Of a stretch of 64,000 nucleotides of DNA, positions 1 through 8,651 are shown piece by piece. The stretch is from Bacteroides acidifaciens (lineage in GTDB: Bacteria > Bacteroidota > Bacteroidia > Bacteroidales > Bacteroidaceae): the NCBI RefSeq assembly GCF_903181435.1, contig NZ_CAEUHO010000001.1, forward strand, positions 186,001 through 250,000, written 5' to 3'. The notes beneath the pieces were generated by a model that searched no databases, had not been told where the DNA came from, and saw nothing but the letters and a program-made list of their open reading frames with translations. The first letter of the stretch is position 1. Every line of letters starts with the position of its first letter. Both the position numbers and the translations under genes were made by a program.

Positions 1-2
1 AT

Positions 3-767
3 GGAACAGGCGCGTTGGGTGACATGGCTTGTCATATCCTGCATCAACCGTTCAGGGCCTTGAAACTGGGTTATCCTACTAAGGTAGAAGGTTCTTCTAC
101 GTTGTTGTTGAGTGCTTGTGCTCCGCAGGCTCAGCATGTGAAAATGATTTTCCCTGCCCGTGACAATATGCCGAAAGTGGCGATGCCGGAAGTTGAAATC
201 CATTGGTATGACGGCGGTATGATGCCTGAACGTCCGAAAGGATTCCCGCAAGGTAAACAATTGATGCAGAGTGGCGGTGGCTTGACTATTTTCCACGGAA
301 CGAAAGATACTTTGATTTGCGGATGTTACGGACGGAACCCCTGGTTGCTTTCCGGTCGTAAACCAAATGCTCCGAAAGTTTGCCGCCGTGTGCCTAATGC
401 TATGAATGGCGGTCACGAAATGGACTGGGTACGTGCTTGTAAAGAAGACAAGTCAAGTCGCATCATGACTAAATCTGACTTCTCCGAAGCAGGACCAATG
501 AATGAAATGGTAGTAATGGGAGTATTGGCTATCCGTTTGCAAGCTTTGAACAAGACTTTGGAATGGGACGGTGCTAATATGTGTTTTACCAACATCGGTG
601 ATAATGAAACTATCCGGACTTGTATAAAAGATGGCTTCAAGATTCATGACGGTCATCCTACTTTCGACAAGACTTGGACAGAGCCGGTGAATGCGAAACA
701 ATTCGCAGCCGAACTGGTGAAACACAACTATCGTGAAGGCTGGAGACTGCCTGATATGCCAAGATAA
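3..767 (+). CDS. Gfo/Idh/MocA-family oxidoreductase, C-terminal part (5' end outside window)
   Basis: The reading frame is open from the window edge, so the N-terminal NAD(P)-binding Rossmann domain lies outside. What remains (about 255 residues) is the C-terminal alpha/beta substrate domain of a Gfo/Idh/MocA dehydrogenase, recognised by the pattern around GGLTIFHGTKDTLICGCYG and the NGGHEMDWVRACKE segment, ending EGWRLPDMPR. Such enzymes oxidise sugar hydroxyls with NAD(P). It is followed 34 bases later by a DUF1080 protein, and a sugar-isomerase-like gene comes next. By recalled gene order this corresponds to BT2158 of B. thetaiotaomicron, in the operon for glucosinolate activation, where the dehydrogenase would make a 3-keto-glycoside. 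Family call is firm; substrate is inferred from context. Confidence 0.85.
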   Translation, partial: GTGALGDMACHILHQPFRALKLGYPTKVEGSSTLLLSACAPQAQHVKMIFPARDNMPKVAMPEVEIHWYDGGMMPERPKGFPQGKQLMQSGGGLTIFHGTKDTLICGCYGRNPWLLSGRKPNAPKVCRRVPNAMNGGHEMDWVRACKEDKSSRIMTKSDFSEAGPMNEMVVMGVLAIRLQALNKTLEWDGANMCFTNIGDNETIRTCIKDGFKIHDGHPTFDKTWTEPVNAKQFAAELVKHNYREGWRLPDMPR

Positions 768-801
768 GAAGAATAACTTAATCAAATAACAGAATAATAT
801 C

Positions 802-1671
802 ATGAAAAAAGTATTTTATCCTTTGGCTTGTTGCCTGGTTGCGGGAGTTTTCACTTCTTGTGGTGGTCAGAAAGCCGGAAATGCTCAAGGCGAGCAGACA
901 TCAGACAAGGTTGCATTGTCTTATTCAAAATCATTGAAAGCAGTGGAAGCAGACAGCTTGAATTTACCAGTTGATAAGGATGGTTACATTACTATCTTCG
1001 ACGGTGAAACGTTCAACGGATGGCGTGGTTATGGTAAGGATCGTGTTCCTTCCAAGTGGACAATCGAAGATAGTTGCATCAAATTCAACGGAACCGGTGG
1101 CGGTGAAGCACAGGACGGTGACGGTGGCGACCTGATTTTTGCTCACAAGTTTAAAAACTTCGAACTGGAGATGGAGTGGAAAGTTTCTAAAGGTGGCAAC
1201 TCCGGTATCTTCTATTTAGCTCAGGAAGTTACATCGAAAGATAAAGACGGTAATGATGTGCTTGAACCTATTTATATTTCCGCACCCGAATATCAGGTGT
1301 TGGACAATGCTAATCATCCGGATGCAAAATTGGGTAAGGATGGTAACCGTCAGTCAGCTTCTCTGTATGACATGATTCCGGCTGTTCCTCAAAACTCTAA
1401 ACCGTTCGGTGAATGGAATAAAGCGAAGATTATGGTTTATAAAGGCACGGTTGTTCACGGACAAAACGATGAAAACGTGTTGGAATATCACCTGTGGACA
1501 AAACAGTGGACAGATATGTTGCAGGCAAGCAAGTTTAGCGAAGATAAATGGCCTTTGGCATTTGAATTGCTGAACAATTGCGGTGGCGAAAACCATGAAG
1601 GATTTATCGGATTGCAAGATCATGGTGATGATGTTTGGTTCCGCAATATCCGTGTGAAGATTTTAGACTGA
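802..1671 (+). CDS. DUF1080 lipoprotein, 3-keto-glycoside hydrolase type
   Basis: A 289-residue protein with a lipoprotein signal peptide (residues 1-20, lipobox FTSC, Cys20), so probably anchored in the periplasm or outer membrane. From about residue 60 it has the DUF1080 concanavalin-like fold, marked by YITIFDGETFNGWRGYG near residues 62-78, the EWKVSKGGNSGIFYLAQE segment and the C-terminal DDVWFRNIRVK. DUF1080 proteins include hydrolases/lyases acting on 3-keto-glycosides, which fits the oxidoreductase directly upstream. It matches BT2157 in order and family. A strong inverted repeat follows the gene. An alternative role is simple carbohydrate binding. Confidence 0.88.
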   Translation: MKKVFYPLACCLVAGVFTSCGGQKAGNAQGEQTSDKVALSYSKSLKAVEADSLNLPVDKDGYITIFDGETFNGWRGYGKDRVPSKWTIEDSCIKFNGTGGGEAQDGDGGDLIFAHKFKNFELEMEWKVSKGGNSGIFYLAQEVTSKDKDGNDVLEPIYISAPEYQVLDNANHPDAKLGKDGNRQSASLYDMIPAVPQNSKPFGEWNKAKIMVYKGTVVHGQNDENVLEYHLWTKQWTDMLQASKFSEDKWPLAFELLNNCGGENHEGFIGLQDHGDDVWFRNIRVKILD

Positions 1672-1687
1672 CTTCACTAACTAACCA

Positions 1688-1732
1688 CAGCTTTCACAGG
1701 TAAATGAGGATTTTGTTTACTTGTGGAAGCTG
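1688..1732 (+). terminator. Intra-operon hairpin after the DUF1080 gene
   Basis: A 17-bp stem (1688-1704 paired with 1716-1732, two G-U type pairs) with an 11-nt loop, followed by TATATTTT. It lies between the DUF1080 gene and the isomerase-like gene. It can act as a partial terminator or as a 3' stabiliser that lowers expression of the last gene. Confidence 0.6.
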
Positions 1733-1761
1733 TATATTTTATAACTCCTGATATCTATTAT

Positions 1762-2679
1762 ATGAGAACCCGAATTTATTTATGTGCTTTGGTCGTTCTT
1801 CTCATGATTCCGGTTACGATGATCGCACAGACGAAGAAAAAAGCTAAAAAGGCAAAGAAAGAAGTAGCTATTCAGCTCTATTCTGTTAGAGATATATTGA
1901 ATAAGGTGGACAATAAGGACGGTAAGTGTGATCCGGCTTATACCGCTATTCTCGAGAAATTGGCAAAAATGGGTTATACCGGTGTTGAAGCGGCCAATTA
2001 TAATAATGGTAAATTTTACGATAGAACTCCCCGGCAATTCAAGAAAGATATCGAGTCGACTGGAATGAAAGTCTTGTCTTCGCATTGTACACGTGGATTG
2101 TCGAAGGAAGAATTGGCTTCCGGTGATTATTCAAAATCACTGGAATGGTGGGACCAGTGTATTGCAGACCATAAGGCAGCAGGTATGAAATATATCGTAG
2201 CTCCCTGGATGGATGTTCTTAAAACACTGAAGGATTTGGAAACTTACTGTGCTTATTACAATGAAATAGGCAGACGTTGTAAGCAGCAAGGCTTGCAGTT
2301 TGGTTATCATAATCATGCTCATGAATTCCAAAAAGTGGAAGGTAATGTGATGTATGACTATATGCTGGAACATACGAATCCCGAATACGTTTTCTTCCAG
2401 ATGGATGTTTACTGGGTGGTTCGCGGACAAAACAGTCCGGTTGATTATTTTAATAAATATCCGGGCAGGTTCAAGATATTCCATATCAAAGACCACAGGG
2501 AAATCGGTCAAAGTGGAATGGTAGGTTTCGATGCAATTTTTAATAATGCAAAGACGGCAGGGGTGAACTATCTTGTTGCTGAAATCGAGAAATATAGTAT
2601 CCCGGTAGAAGAGAGTGTAGAAGTGAGTCTGGGTTATTTATTGGATGCTCCTTTTGTGAAAAGCTCCTATTCCAAATAA
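1762..2679 (+). CDS. Secreted sugar phosphate isomerase/epimerase-like TIM-barrel protein
   Basis: The ATG at 1762 gives a good signal peptide (MRTRIYLCALVV...MIAQ) and is preferred to the GTG at 1723, which falls inside the preceding hairpin. The mature protein of about 280 residues is a xylose-isomerase-like TIM barrel (AP endonuclease family 2 fold): EVAIQLYSVRDIL near the start, YTGVEAANYN, FGYHNHAHEF and FFQMDVYWVVRGQ are metal-ligand regions typical of the family, and FKIFHIKDH follows. The lysine-rich stretch KKKAKKAKK comes just after the signal peptide. It is the third gene of the unit and corresponds to BT2156. Exact reaction is not shown by sequence; processing of a keto-sugar is plausible. 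Confidence 0.85.
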   Translation: MRTRIYLCALVVLLMIPVTMIAQTKKKAKKAKKEVAIQLYSVRDILNKVDNKDGKCDPAYTAILEKLAKMGYTGVEAANYNNGKFYDRTPRQFKKDIESTGMKVLSSHCTRGLSKEELASGDYSKSLEWWDQCIADHKAAGMKYIVAPWMDVLKTLKDLETYCAYYNEIGRRCKQQGLQFGYHNHAHEFQKVEGNVMYDYMLEHTNPEYVFFQMDVYWVVRGQNSPVDYFNKYPGRFKIFHIKDHREIGQSGMVGFDAIFNNAKTAGVNYLVAEIEKYSIPVEESVEVSLGYLLDAPFVKSSYSK

Positions 2680-2719
2680 TGTCTGTTTCCAATAGTATAA
2701 ACAGCTAACAATAAGGCAT

Positions 2720-2757
2720 AAAAAAAGTCTGTGCATGCTTTGTGCATGTCAGACTTT
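2720..2757 (-). terminator. Rho-independent terminator of the Ala-rich lipoprotein gene
   Basis: Inverted repeat with arms 2724-2731 and 2750-2757 (AAAGTCTG/CAGACTTT) plus an inner CATGC/GCATG stem. On the minus strand it is followed by a run of seven T, so it terminates the gene at 2784-3005. Confidence 0.75.
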
Positions 2758-2783
2758 CAATTCTCTCAAGCTGTTAGTGAATA

Positions 2784-3005
2784 TTATTCAGCTACAGTTT
2801 CAGTTACTTCTACTGCTACGCTATCAGTTGCTGTAGTATCTGCTGCTGCCTTTTCTGCTTCAAGAGCTGCTGCTTCTACTGCTGCGATTGAGTCAGCGAT
2901 ACGGATAGAATCTGCAGTTGCTTTTGCTGCGTCAGCTGCTTTGTTACCACAAGATGCGAATGATACTGCTACGATAGCTACGGCCATCAAAACTAATTTT
3001 TTCAT
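2784..3005 (-). CDS. Small alanine-rich lipoprotein
   Basis: A 73-residue protein with signal peptide MKKLVLMAVAIVAVSFASC and lipobox ASC (Cys19). The rest is low-complexity and rich in Ala, Glu, Asp and Thr (for example AAVEAAALEAEKAAADTTAT), probably helical and acidic. The ORF on the opposite strand is its shadow. It is a stand-alone gene with its own promoter (CAAAGGTA at 3058-3065 read on the minus strand as TACCTTTG) and a clear terminator. Highly expressed small lipoproteins of this kind are common in Bacteroides; the function is unknown. Confidence 0.8.
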   Translation of the reverse strand: MKKLVLMAVAIVAVSFASCGNKAADAAKATADSIRIADSIAAVEAAALEAEKAAADTTATDSVAVEVTETVAE

Positions 3006-3057
3006 TTTCTTTGCTTTTTAAAAACGTAATACAATCAATTGCTTTATTAAAACGCTG

Positions 3058-3065
3058 CAAAGGTA
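3058..3065 (-). promoter_or_regulatory. Promoter -7 element (TACCTTTG)
   Basis: Matches the Bacteroides -7 consensus TAnnTTTG on the minus strand, about 55 bases before the small lipoprotein start. Confidence 0.6.
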
Positions 3066-3164
3066 TGTACTTTTTCAATATGTTGTTCTCGAAAAGCCAA
3101 CTATTTTTATATTTTTTTTGGTAACGGCTCTCTTTTTTGCTCTTTCCCTATGTTTTAGAACATA

Positions 3165-4838
3165 TTATTCGATAGCTATACTGTTATATAAGTATCTTTT
3201 GATACTTCTTTTCGGCGTTTTCTCGAATTCCGTAGGATAGAGTTGTATTTTGCTGATTTTCTCGTAAGCGGCTACGTTGGCATTCAGGTTCTTGAGGTTT
3301 TCATCCATAATTGTTTTCAGGTTGTCGGGGTTGTTCAATCCGAGTGAATCCAGCGCTTCGTAATCGGCATAGACAAGTGCTACCAACTTCTTATTACGTT
3401 CGATGACGATACTTTCGAGGATAAACGGCAGGCTGTTGAGCTTTGTTTCCAATTCTTCCGGGAAGATATTCTGTCCGCTAGAACTCAGAATCATAGTCTT
3501 GAGACGTCCGCGAATGAAAATATTGCCGTTGGCATCCATTGTTCCGAGGTCACCGGTACGCAACCAGCCGTCTTCAGTGAATACTTCCTGTGTGGCTTCG
3601 GGATTCTTGTAGTATCCTACCATTGTGTTCTCACCGCGTACTTGTATTTCTCCCACTTCCGCTTCCGGGTTTTCCTTGTAGATACGGGCTTCCATAATAT
3701 CCAGAATCTTACCGGAAGAACCCAATACAAATTCATTCCACGGAGCATAGCTGATAAGCGGACCACATTCCGTCATTCCGTAACCGATGGTAAAAGGGAA
3801 CTTGATTTTATAAAAAAACTCTTCCACTTCCTTATCCATAGCGGCACCGCCGATGATGATTTCTTTGAAACGTCCGCCCAATGCGTCGATGAGCCGTTTG
3901 CGTATCTGATTATAAATTTGGGTGTCGAGCAAGGGAATATTAAGCGCCCACTTCATTCCTTTCTTATTAATAAGAGGTTGGATGATATTCTTGTATATTT
4001 TCTCGATGACGAGTGGGACGGTGATAATCAGATTCGGTTTCACTTCCTCAAAAGCCTTCATAATGATTTTGGGCGAAGGCGTTTTCCCGAGCAAAGTGAC
4101 ATGCGTGCCGACGGCTGTTGCTGTCAGAAAGTCGAACGCACAACCGTAAGCATGCGCCAGCGGAAGGAAGGAAAGCACTTTGTCCCCCTTTTTGAGTAAT
4201 TCGGTACGGATTCCGAAAGTGACGTTTCCGGCGAGATTATTGCCGGTTAGCATGACTCCCTTGCTGAAGCCGGTAGTGCCGGACGTATAGTTCAAGAGCA
4301 TTACTTTGTCATTGGACAAAGTGGTGTATTGCACATCTTCGCGTGTAAATCCTTTCGGATAAGAAGAGTGCATTTCCTTATCGGTATTCTTCAGAAACTT
4401 CTGTATCGTTTCTCCGTCACGTTGATACAGGCAACGGAAGTCAGTCAGTGAAAATACGCCCCTTAATCCGGGCAGTTTCTCTTCTTCCAGATTTTCCCAA
4501 ATGCTGTCGCTTGTAAACAGGAAGACAGATTCGGAATGATTGACGATATGATGTACATCGTTAGGGGTAAAGTCTTGAAGGATAGGCACAACGATTGCGC
4601 CATAGGTGATAGTTGCCATATAGGCAATACACCAATGTGCGTTATTTTTGCCGATAACGGATATTTTATCTCCTCTGCGAAGACTACAATGCTTGAATAA
4701 CAAGTGCAAACGGGCGATTTCTTCAGCTACCTCCCCGTATGTATAGTGGGTATTTTCTCCGTAATCAGTGTAACAAGGCAAATCCCAGTTCTCACGAAAA
4801 CTATTTTCGTATAGTTTAATGAAATTCTCTTTAATCAT
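3165..4838 (-). CDS. AMP-forming acyl-CoA synthetase (long-chain fatty acid-CoA ligase type)
   Basis: A 557-residue ANL-family adenylating enzyme that would activate a fatty acid with ATP and join it to CoA. The phosphate-binding loop YTSGTTGFSKG is at residues 184-194; the core motif GYGMTECGPLIS, the GWLRTGDLG hinge motif and GRLKTMILSSSGQNIFPEELE-like C-terminal motif follow in the proper order. The near-C-terminal KTPKRSIKRYLY holds the usual lysine. There is no membrane segment. It stands alone, divergent from mtaB, with a TATTTTTG promoter element at 4862-4869 on the minus strand. Chain length preference cannot be told from the sequence. Confidence 0.9.
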   Translation of the reverse strand: MIKENFIKLYENSFRENWDLPCYTDYGENTHYTYGEVAEEIARLHLLFKHCSLRRGDKISVIGKNNAHWCIAYMATITYGAIVVPILQDFTPNDVHHIVNHSESVFLFTSDSIWENLEEEKLPGLRGVFSLTDFRCLYQRDGETIQKFLKNTDKEMHSSYPKGFTREDVQYTTLSNDKVMLLNYTSGTTGFSKGVMLTGNNLAGNVTFGIRTELLKKGDKVLSFLPLAHAYGCAFDFLTATAVGTHVTLLGKTPSPKIIMKAFEEVKPNLIITVPLVIEKIYKNIIQPLINKKGMKWALNIPLLDTQIYNQIRKRLIDALGGRFKEIIIGGAAMDKEVEEFFYKIKFPFTIGYGMTECGPLISYAPWNEFVLGSSGKILDIMEARIYKENPEAEVGEIQVRGENTMVGYYKNPEATQEVFTEDGWLRTGDLGTMDANGNIFIRGRLKTMILSSSGQNIFPEELETKLNSLPFILESIVIERNKKLVALVYADYEALDSLGLNNPDNLKTIMDENLKNLNANVAAYEKISKIQLYPTEFEKTPKRSIKRYLYNSIAIE

Positions 4839-4861
4839 TGCACGTTTTTTAGTGAATTGTG

Positions 4862-4922
4862 CAAAAATAGGAATAAACTTTCGTATCTAAAAGGGTTTTA
4901 CTAATAATAATGTGTAACTTTG
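4862..4922. promoter_or_regulatory. Divergent promoters for the acyl-CoA ligase and mtaB
   Basis: CAAAAATA at 4862-4869 reads TATTTTTG on the minus strand (ligase), and TAACTTTG at 4915-4922 on the plus strand is 25 bases before the mtaB start. Both match TAnnTTTG. Confidence 0.6.
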
Positions 4923-4947
4923 CACTAAATATGTGTTATGACAGCTT

Positions 4948-6267
4948 ATGATAGATACCACTGTATTCCAAAATAAGACAGCCGTTTATTATACATTAGG
5001 CTGCAAATTAAATTTTTCAGAGACTTCGACTATTGGTAAAATTCTGCGTGAAGCAGGTGTACGGACTGCGCGTAAAGGCGAAAAAGCGGATATCTGTGTG
5101 GTAAATACCTGCTCGGTGACGGAGATGGCGGATAAGAAATGCCGACAGACTATTCACCGGTTGGTCAAACAGCATCCCGGTGCTTTTGTGGTGGTGACCG
5201 GATGTTATGCGCAGTTGAAACCCGGCGATGTGGCAAAAATAGACGGAGTGGACGTAGTATTGGGAGCCGAACAGAAAGGCGAGGTGCTCCAGTACCTGGG
5301 CGACCTGCAAAAACATGAAAAAGGTGAAGCTATCACTACTGCGACCAAAGATATCCGTTCCTTTTCTCCTTCGTGTTCACGGGGCGACCGTACGCGCTAT
5401 TTCCTGAAAGTACAGGATGGTTGCGATTACTTCTGTTCCTATTGCACCATTCCCTTTGCGCGCGGGCGAAGTCGTAACGGAACCATTGCTTCTATGGTAG
5501 AGCAGGCTAGGCAAGCTGCCGCGGAAGGTGGAAAAGAAATCGTCCTGACCGGAGTGAATATCGGAGATTTCGGCAAGACAACGGGAGAAAGTTTCTTCGA
5601 CTTGGTGAAAGCATTGGATCAGGTGGAAGGAATCGAACGTTACCGTATATCCTCTATCGAACCCAATCTGTTGACGGATGAAATTATCGAGTTCGTATCT
5701 CATTCCCATCGCTTTATGCCTCATTTTCATATTCCTTTGCAATCGGGATGCGATGAAGTCTTGAAGTTAATGCGCCGCCGGTATGATACAGCTCTCTTTG
5801 CTTCGAAAATAAAGAAGATTAAAGAGGTGATGCCGGATGCCTTTATCGGTGTGGATGTGATTGTAGGCACACGTGGAGAAACAGAGGGATATTTCGAACA
5901 AGCCTATCAATTCATTGCCGGACTGGATGTGACGCAACTACATGTGTTCAGTTATTCCGAACGTCCCGGAACACAAGCGCTGAAAATAGACTATGTGGTT
6001 TCTCCTGAAGAAAAGCATCAGCGTAGCCAACGGCTGTTGTCGCTTTCGGATGAAAAGACGCAGGCTTTCTATGCCCGTCATATCGGGCAGGTTATGCCGG
6101 TGTTGATGGAGAAATCGAAAGCAGGCGCTCCGATGCATGGATTTACGGAAAATTATATCCGTGTGGAAGTGGAAAGTGATAACTCGCTCGACAATCAGGT
6201 AGTCAATGTGCGTCTGGGCGATTTTAACGAAGATAAGACAGCATTAAAAGGTACAATTCTGATATAA
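4948..6267 (+). CDS. mtaB: tRNA (N6-threonylcarbamoyladenosine(37)) methylthiotransferase MtaB
   Basis: A 439-residue radical-SAM methylthiotransferase. The N-terminal UPF0004 domain has three cluster cysteines (Cys19 in YTLGCKLNFSE, Cys55 in VNTCSVTEMAD, Cys86 in VVTGCYAQL). The radical SAM motif CDYFCSYC is at residues 159-166, followed by TIPFARGRSRN. A TRAM-like RNA-binding tail ends the protein. The GCKLNFSE...ADKKCRQTIHR pattern is that of the MtaB branch rather than MiaB or RimO. It adds a methylthio group to t6A at tRNA position 37. It forms an operon with the acyltransferase three bases downstream. Confidence 0.9.
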   Translation: MIDTTVFQNKTAVYYTLGCKLNFSETSTIGKILREAGVRTARKGEKADICVVNTCSVTEMADKKCRQTIHRLVKQHPGAFVVVTGCYAQLKPGDVAKIDGVDVVLGAEQKGEVLQYLGDLQKHEKGEAITTATKDIRSFSPSCSRGDRTRYFLKVQDGCDYFCSYCTIPFARGRSRNGTIASMVEQARQAAAEGGKEIVLTGVNIGDFGKTTGESFFDLVKALDQVEGIERYRISSIEPNLLTDEIIEFVSHSHRFMPHFHIPLQSGCDEVLKLMRRRYDTALFASKIKKIKEVMPDAFIGVDVIVGTRGETEGYFEQAYQFIAGLDVTQLHVFSYSERPGTQALKIDYVVSPEEKHQRSQRLLSLSDEKTQAFYARHIGQVMPVLMEKSKAGAPMHGFTENYIRVEVESDNSLDNQVVNVRLGDFNEDKTALKGTILI

Positions 6268-6269
6268 GC

Positions 6270-7214
6270 ATGAAATCAAAACTTATCTATTGGCTCGTAT
6301 CTACCGGAATGTGGCTTTTTTCAGCCCTTCCGTTCCGAATATTGTATATCCTTTCGGGTTTTAATTATCTGTTGATGTATCGTGTGGGGAGATATCGCCG
6401 GAAAGTAGTGCGGGAGAACCTCGCGAAATCATTCCCGGAAAAGACCGATGCGGAAAGGTTGCAGATAGAGCGCAAATTTTATCGCTACCTTTCAGATTAT
6501 ATGCTTGAAGATTTGAAACTGCTGCATATGTCTGCCGAAGATCTCTACCAGAGGATGACTTATAAGAATACGGAACAGTATTTGGAACTGACGGAGAAGT
6601 ACGGTGGAATTATCGTAATGATTCCCCATTATGCCAATTATGAATGGCTGATCGGGATGGGGGCGATCATGAAACCGGGAGATGTCCCCGTACAGGTGTA
6701 TAAACCTTTGAAGGATAAATATCTGGACGAACTGTTTAGGCGTATCCGTTCCCGTTTCGGCGGATACAATATTCCTAAACACTCTACTGCCCGCGAGATT
6801 ATAAAATTGAAGCGTGAAGGCAAAAAGATGGTGGTCGGGTTGATTACTGACCAATGGCCTAGCGGTGACAGGTACTGGACTACTTTCCTGGGGCAGGAAA
6901 CTGCTTTCCTGAATGGTGCGGAACGCATTGCGAAAATGATGAATTTTCCCGTTTTCTATTGTGAACTGACGAAGAATCGCAGAGGGTATTGCGAAGCCGA
7001 ATTCAAACTGATGACGGATACTCCCAAAGAGACAGCCGAAGGGGAGATAACAGAAATGTTTGCACAGCGTCTGGAACAAACCCTTCGCAGGGAACCTGCC
7101 TATTGGCTGTGGTCGCATAAGCGATGGAAATTTACTTCGGAAGAATGTAAGCGGAATGAACGGGAAGAGCAGGATAAGAGGAAAGAGCAAAACAAGGAGA
7201 AAGAACAGAAATGA
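6270..7214 (+). CDS. Lysophospholipid/lipid A acyltransferase (LpxL/HtrB family)
   Basis: A 314-residue inner-membrane acyltransferase that would add a secondary acyl chain to lipid A. An N-terminal hydrophobic segment (LIYWLVSTGMWLFSALPFRI) anchors it. The catalytic HX4(D/E) motif is seen in IPHYANYEW near residue 117, and the family's GLITDQWPSGDRYWTTFLG and AYWLWSHKRWK motifs are present. The last 25 residues are a highly charged Lys/Glu/Arg tail. The start lies three bases after the mtaB stop and the stop overlaps the next gene by four bases (ATGA), so the three genes are translationally coupled. Confidence 0.9.
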   Translation: MKSKLIYWLVSTGMWLFSALPFRILYILSGFNYLLMYRVGRYRRKVVRENLAKSFPEKTDAERLQIERKFYRYLSDYMLEDLKLLHMSAEDLYQRMTYKNTEQYLELTEKYGGIIVMIPHYANYEWLIGMGAIMKPGDVPVQVYKPLKDKYLDELFRRIRSRFGGYNIPKHSTAREIIKLKREGKKMVVGLITDQWPSGDRYWTTFLGQETAFLNGAERIAKMMNFPVFYCELTKNRRGYCEAEFKLMTDTPKETAEGEITEMFAQRLEQTLRREPAYWLWSHKRWKFTSEECKRNEREEQDKRKEQNKEKEQK

Positions 7215-8239
7215 AAGTATCGGTTGTCATTCTGAATTGGAACGGATGCGATATGCTCCGCACTTTTCTTCCGTCCGTAGTACGCTATTCGGAAGGGGCG
7301 GGGATAGAAGTCTGTGTGGCGGACAACGGTTCTACGGATGATTCTGTGAATATGCTTCATCGGGAATTTCCCTCTGTCCGGACAATTCTGCTCGAACAGA
7401 ATCATGGTTTTGCCGACGGATACAATGTGGCTTTGCAGCAGGTGGACGCTGAATATGTCGTTCTTCTGAACTCCGATGTGGAAGTGACGGAGCGTTGGCT
7501 GGAACCGATGATTGCTTATCTCGATGTTCATCCGGAAGTAGCTGCCTGCCAGCCGAAGATACGGAGCCAGCGGCAAAAAGAATATTTTGAATACGCCGGA
7601 GCATCGGGTGGATTTATAGATAAATACGGTTATCCTTTCTGCCGGGGACGTATTATGGGAGTAGTCGAAAAGGATAAGGGGCAGTATGATACAATTGTTC
7701 CCGTATTTTGGGCAACCGGGGCGGCTTTGTTTATCCGCCGTGCCGATTATCTGAATATAGGTGGATTGGACGGGCGTTTCTTTGCGCATATGGAAGAGAT
7801 TGATTTATGCTGGCGACTTCGTTCACGGGGGCATGGGATTGTTTGCATTCCTCAAAGTGTTGTCTATCATGTAGGCGGGGCTACGCTCAAAAAGGAGAAT
7901 CCTCGTAAGACTTTTCTCAATTTTCGTAATAATCTTGTCATGCTCTATAAGAATCTTCCGCAGGAAGAGTTAAATAAAGTGATGCGTGTCCGGACTTGTC
8001 TTGATTATGTGGCGGCACTTACTTTTCTACTGAAGGGAGATATAAGTAATGCTCGTGCTGTGATAAGCGCACGCAGGGAATATAAGCAGATATGTCCGTC
8101 ATTTTCCTCATCCCGTGAGGAGAACCTGAGAAAAAAAACTTTGAATCCGATACCCGAACGGACAAAAAGTAGTATCTTATGGCAGTTTTATGCGAGAGGA
8201 TGCAAACGGTTCTCTCAATTGTCGGACCTAAAAGGATAA
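7211..8239 (+). CDS. Glycosyltransferase family 2 (rhamnosyltransferase-like)
   Basis: A 342-residue GT2 enzyme. The nucleotide-sugar binding fold begins VVILNWNGCDML and VADNGSTDDSV; the divalent-metal motif is in VLLNSDVEVTERWL (about residues 94-107), and the acceptor/catalytic region is GRFFAHMEEIDLCWRLRSRGHG. There is no signal peptide; a C-terminal basic region may touch the membrane. The nearest well-known type is WbbL-like rhamnosyltransferase, but the sugar is not determined. It overlaps the lipid A acyltransferase gene by four bases, which suggests a role in cell-envelope glycan assembly. Confidence 0.88.
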   Translation: MKVSVVILNWNGCDMLRTFLPSVVRYSEGAGIEVCVADNGSTDDSVNMLHREFPSVRTILLEQNHGFADGYNVALQQVDAEYVVLLNSDVEVTERWLEPMIAYLDVHPEVAACQPKIRSQRQKEYFEYAGASGGFIDKYGYPFCRGRIMGVVEKDKGQYDTIVPVFWATGAALFIRRADYLNIGGLDGRFFAHMEEIDLCWRLRSRGHGIVCIPQSVVYHVGGATLKKENPRKTFLNFRNNLVMLYKNLPQEELNKVMRVRTCLDYVAALTFLLKGDISNARAVISARREYKQICPSFSSSREENLRKKTLNPIPERTKSSILWQFYARGCKRFSQLSDLKG

Positions 8240-8279
8240 CAAGATGGAAGCATCAAAAGTAAGTTCGACTCCCCCCGTT

Positions 8280-8651
8280 TTATTTTCTGCTGCAATGCAG
8301 TTCTATCCCTGCTGATTCTATATCAGCTCCCATCGGCGGGTTTCGTTTGGAAAGATGCAGTTCTATTTCTTCAAGAGTCGGGAACTGTTGAAAAAGTTTT
8401 TCAACAATCCGTCCGCCTACGTGTTCCAGTAACTTTGACGGGACAGCCATTTCTGCCATTATCACTTGATGTACTTCTGCGTAGTTGACAGTATCAACCA
8501 CTTCGTCCGTTTGTGCAGCTTTGCTGATATCCACTTTCAGTTTCAAGTCAATGATGTATTCGTTTCCGATAAGGTTCTCTTGTGGCGCTACTCCGTGGTA
8601 GGCATAGCAACGAATCTCTTTCAAAAGAATATAGCTACTGTTTATCTTCAT
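8280..8651 (-). CDS. folB: Dihydroneopterin aldolase
   Basis: A 123-residue FolB-family enzyme of folate synthesis that cleaves 7,8-dihydroneopterin to 6-hydroxymethyl-dihydropterin and glycolaldehyde. Seen: the N-terminal signature EIRCYAYHGVAPQENLIGNEY, the NYAEVHQVIMAEM stretch, LLEHVGGRIVEKLF, and the C-terminal HLSKRNPPMGADIESAG containing the conserved Lys and Pro. The length is normal. It is convergent with the GT2 gene; its likely promoter is far upstream, leaving a leader of about 160 bases. Confidence 0.92.
   Translation of the reverse strand: MKINSSYILLKEIRCYAYHGVAPQENLIGNEYIIDLKLKVDISKAAQTDEVVDTVNYAEVHQVIMAEMAVPSKLLEHVGGRIVEKLFQQFPTLEEIELHLSKRNPPMGADIESAGIELHCSRK

Noticed and set aside
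2731..3021. Ala/Ser/Thr-rich ORF on the plus strand
   Set aside because: It is the mirror of the alanine-rich lipoprotein on the minus strand, which has a signal peptide, promoter and terminator.
8244..8320. Short plus-strand frame starting MEASKVSSTPP after the GT2 gene
   Set aside because: It runs into the convergent folB coding region and stops quickly; no support as a gene.
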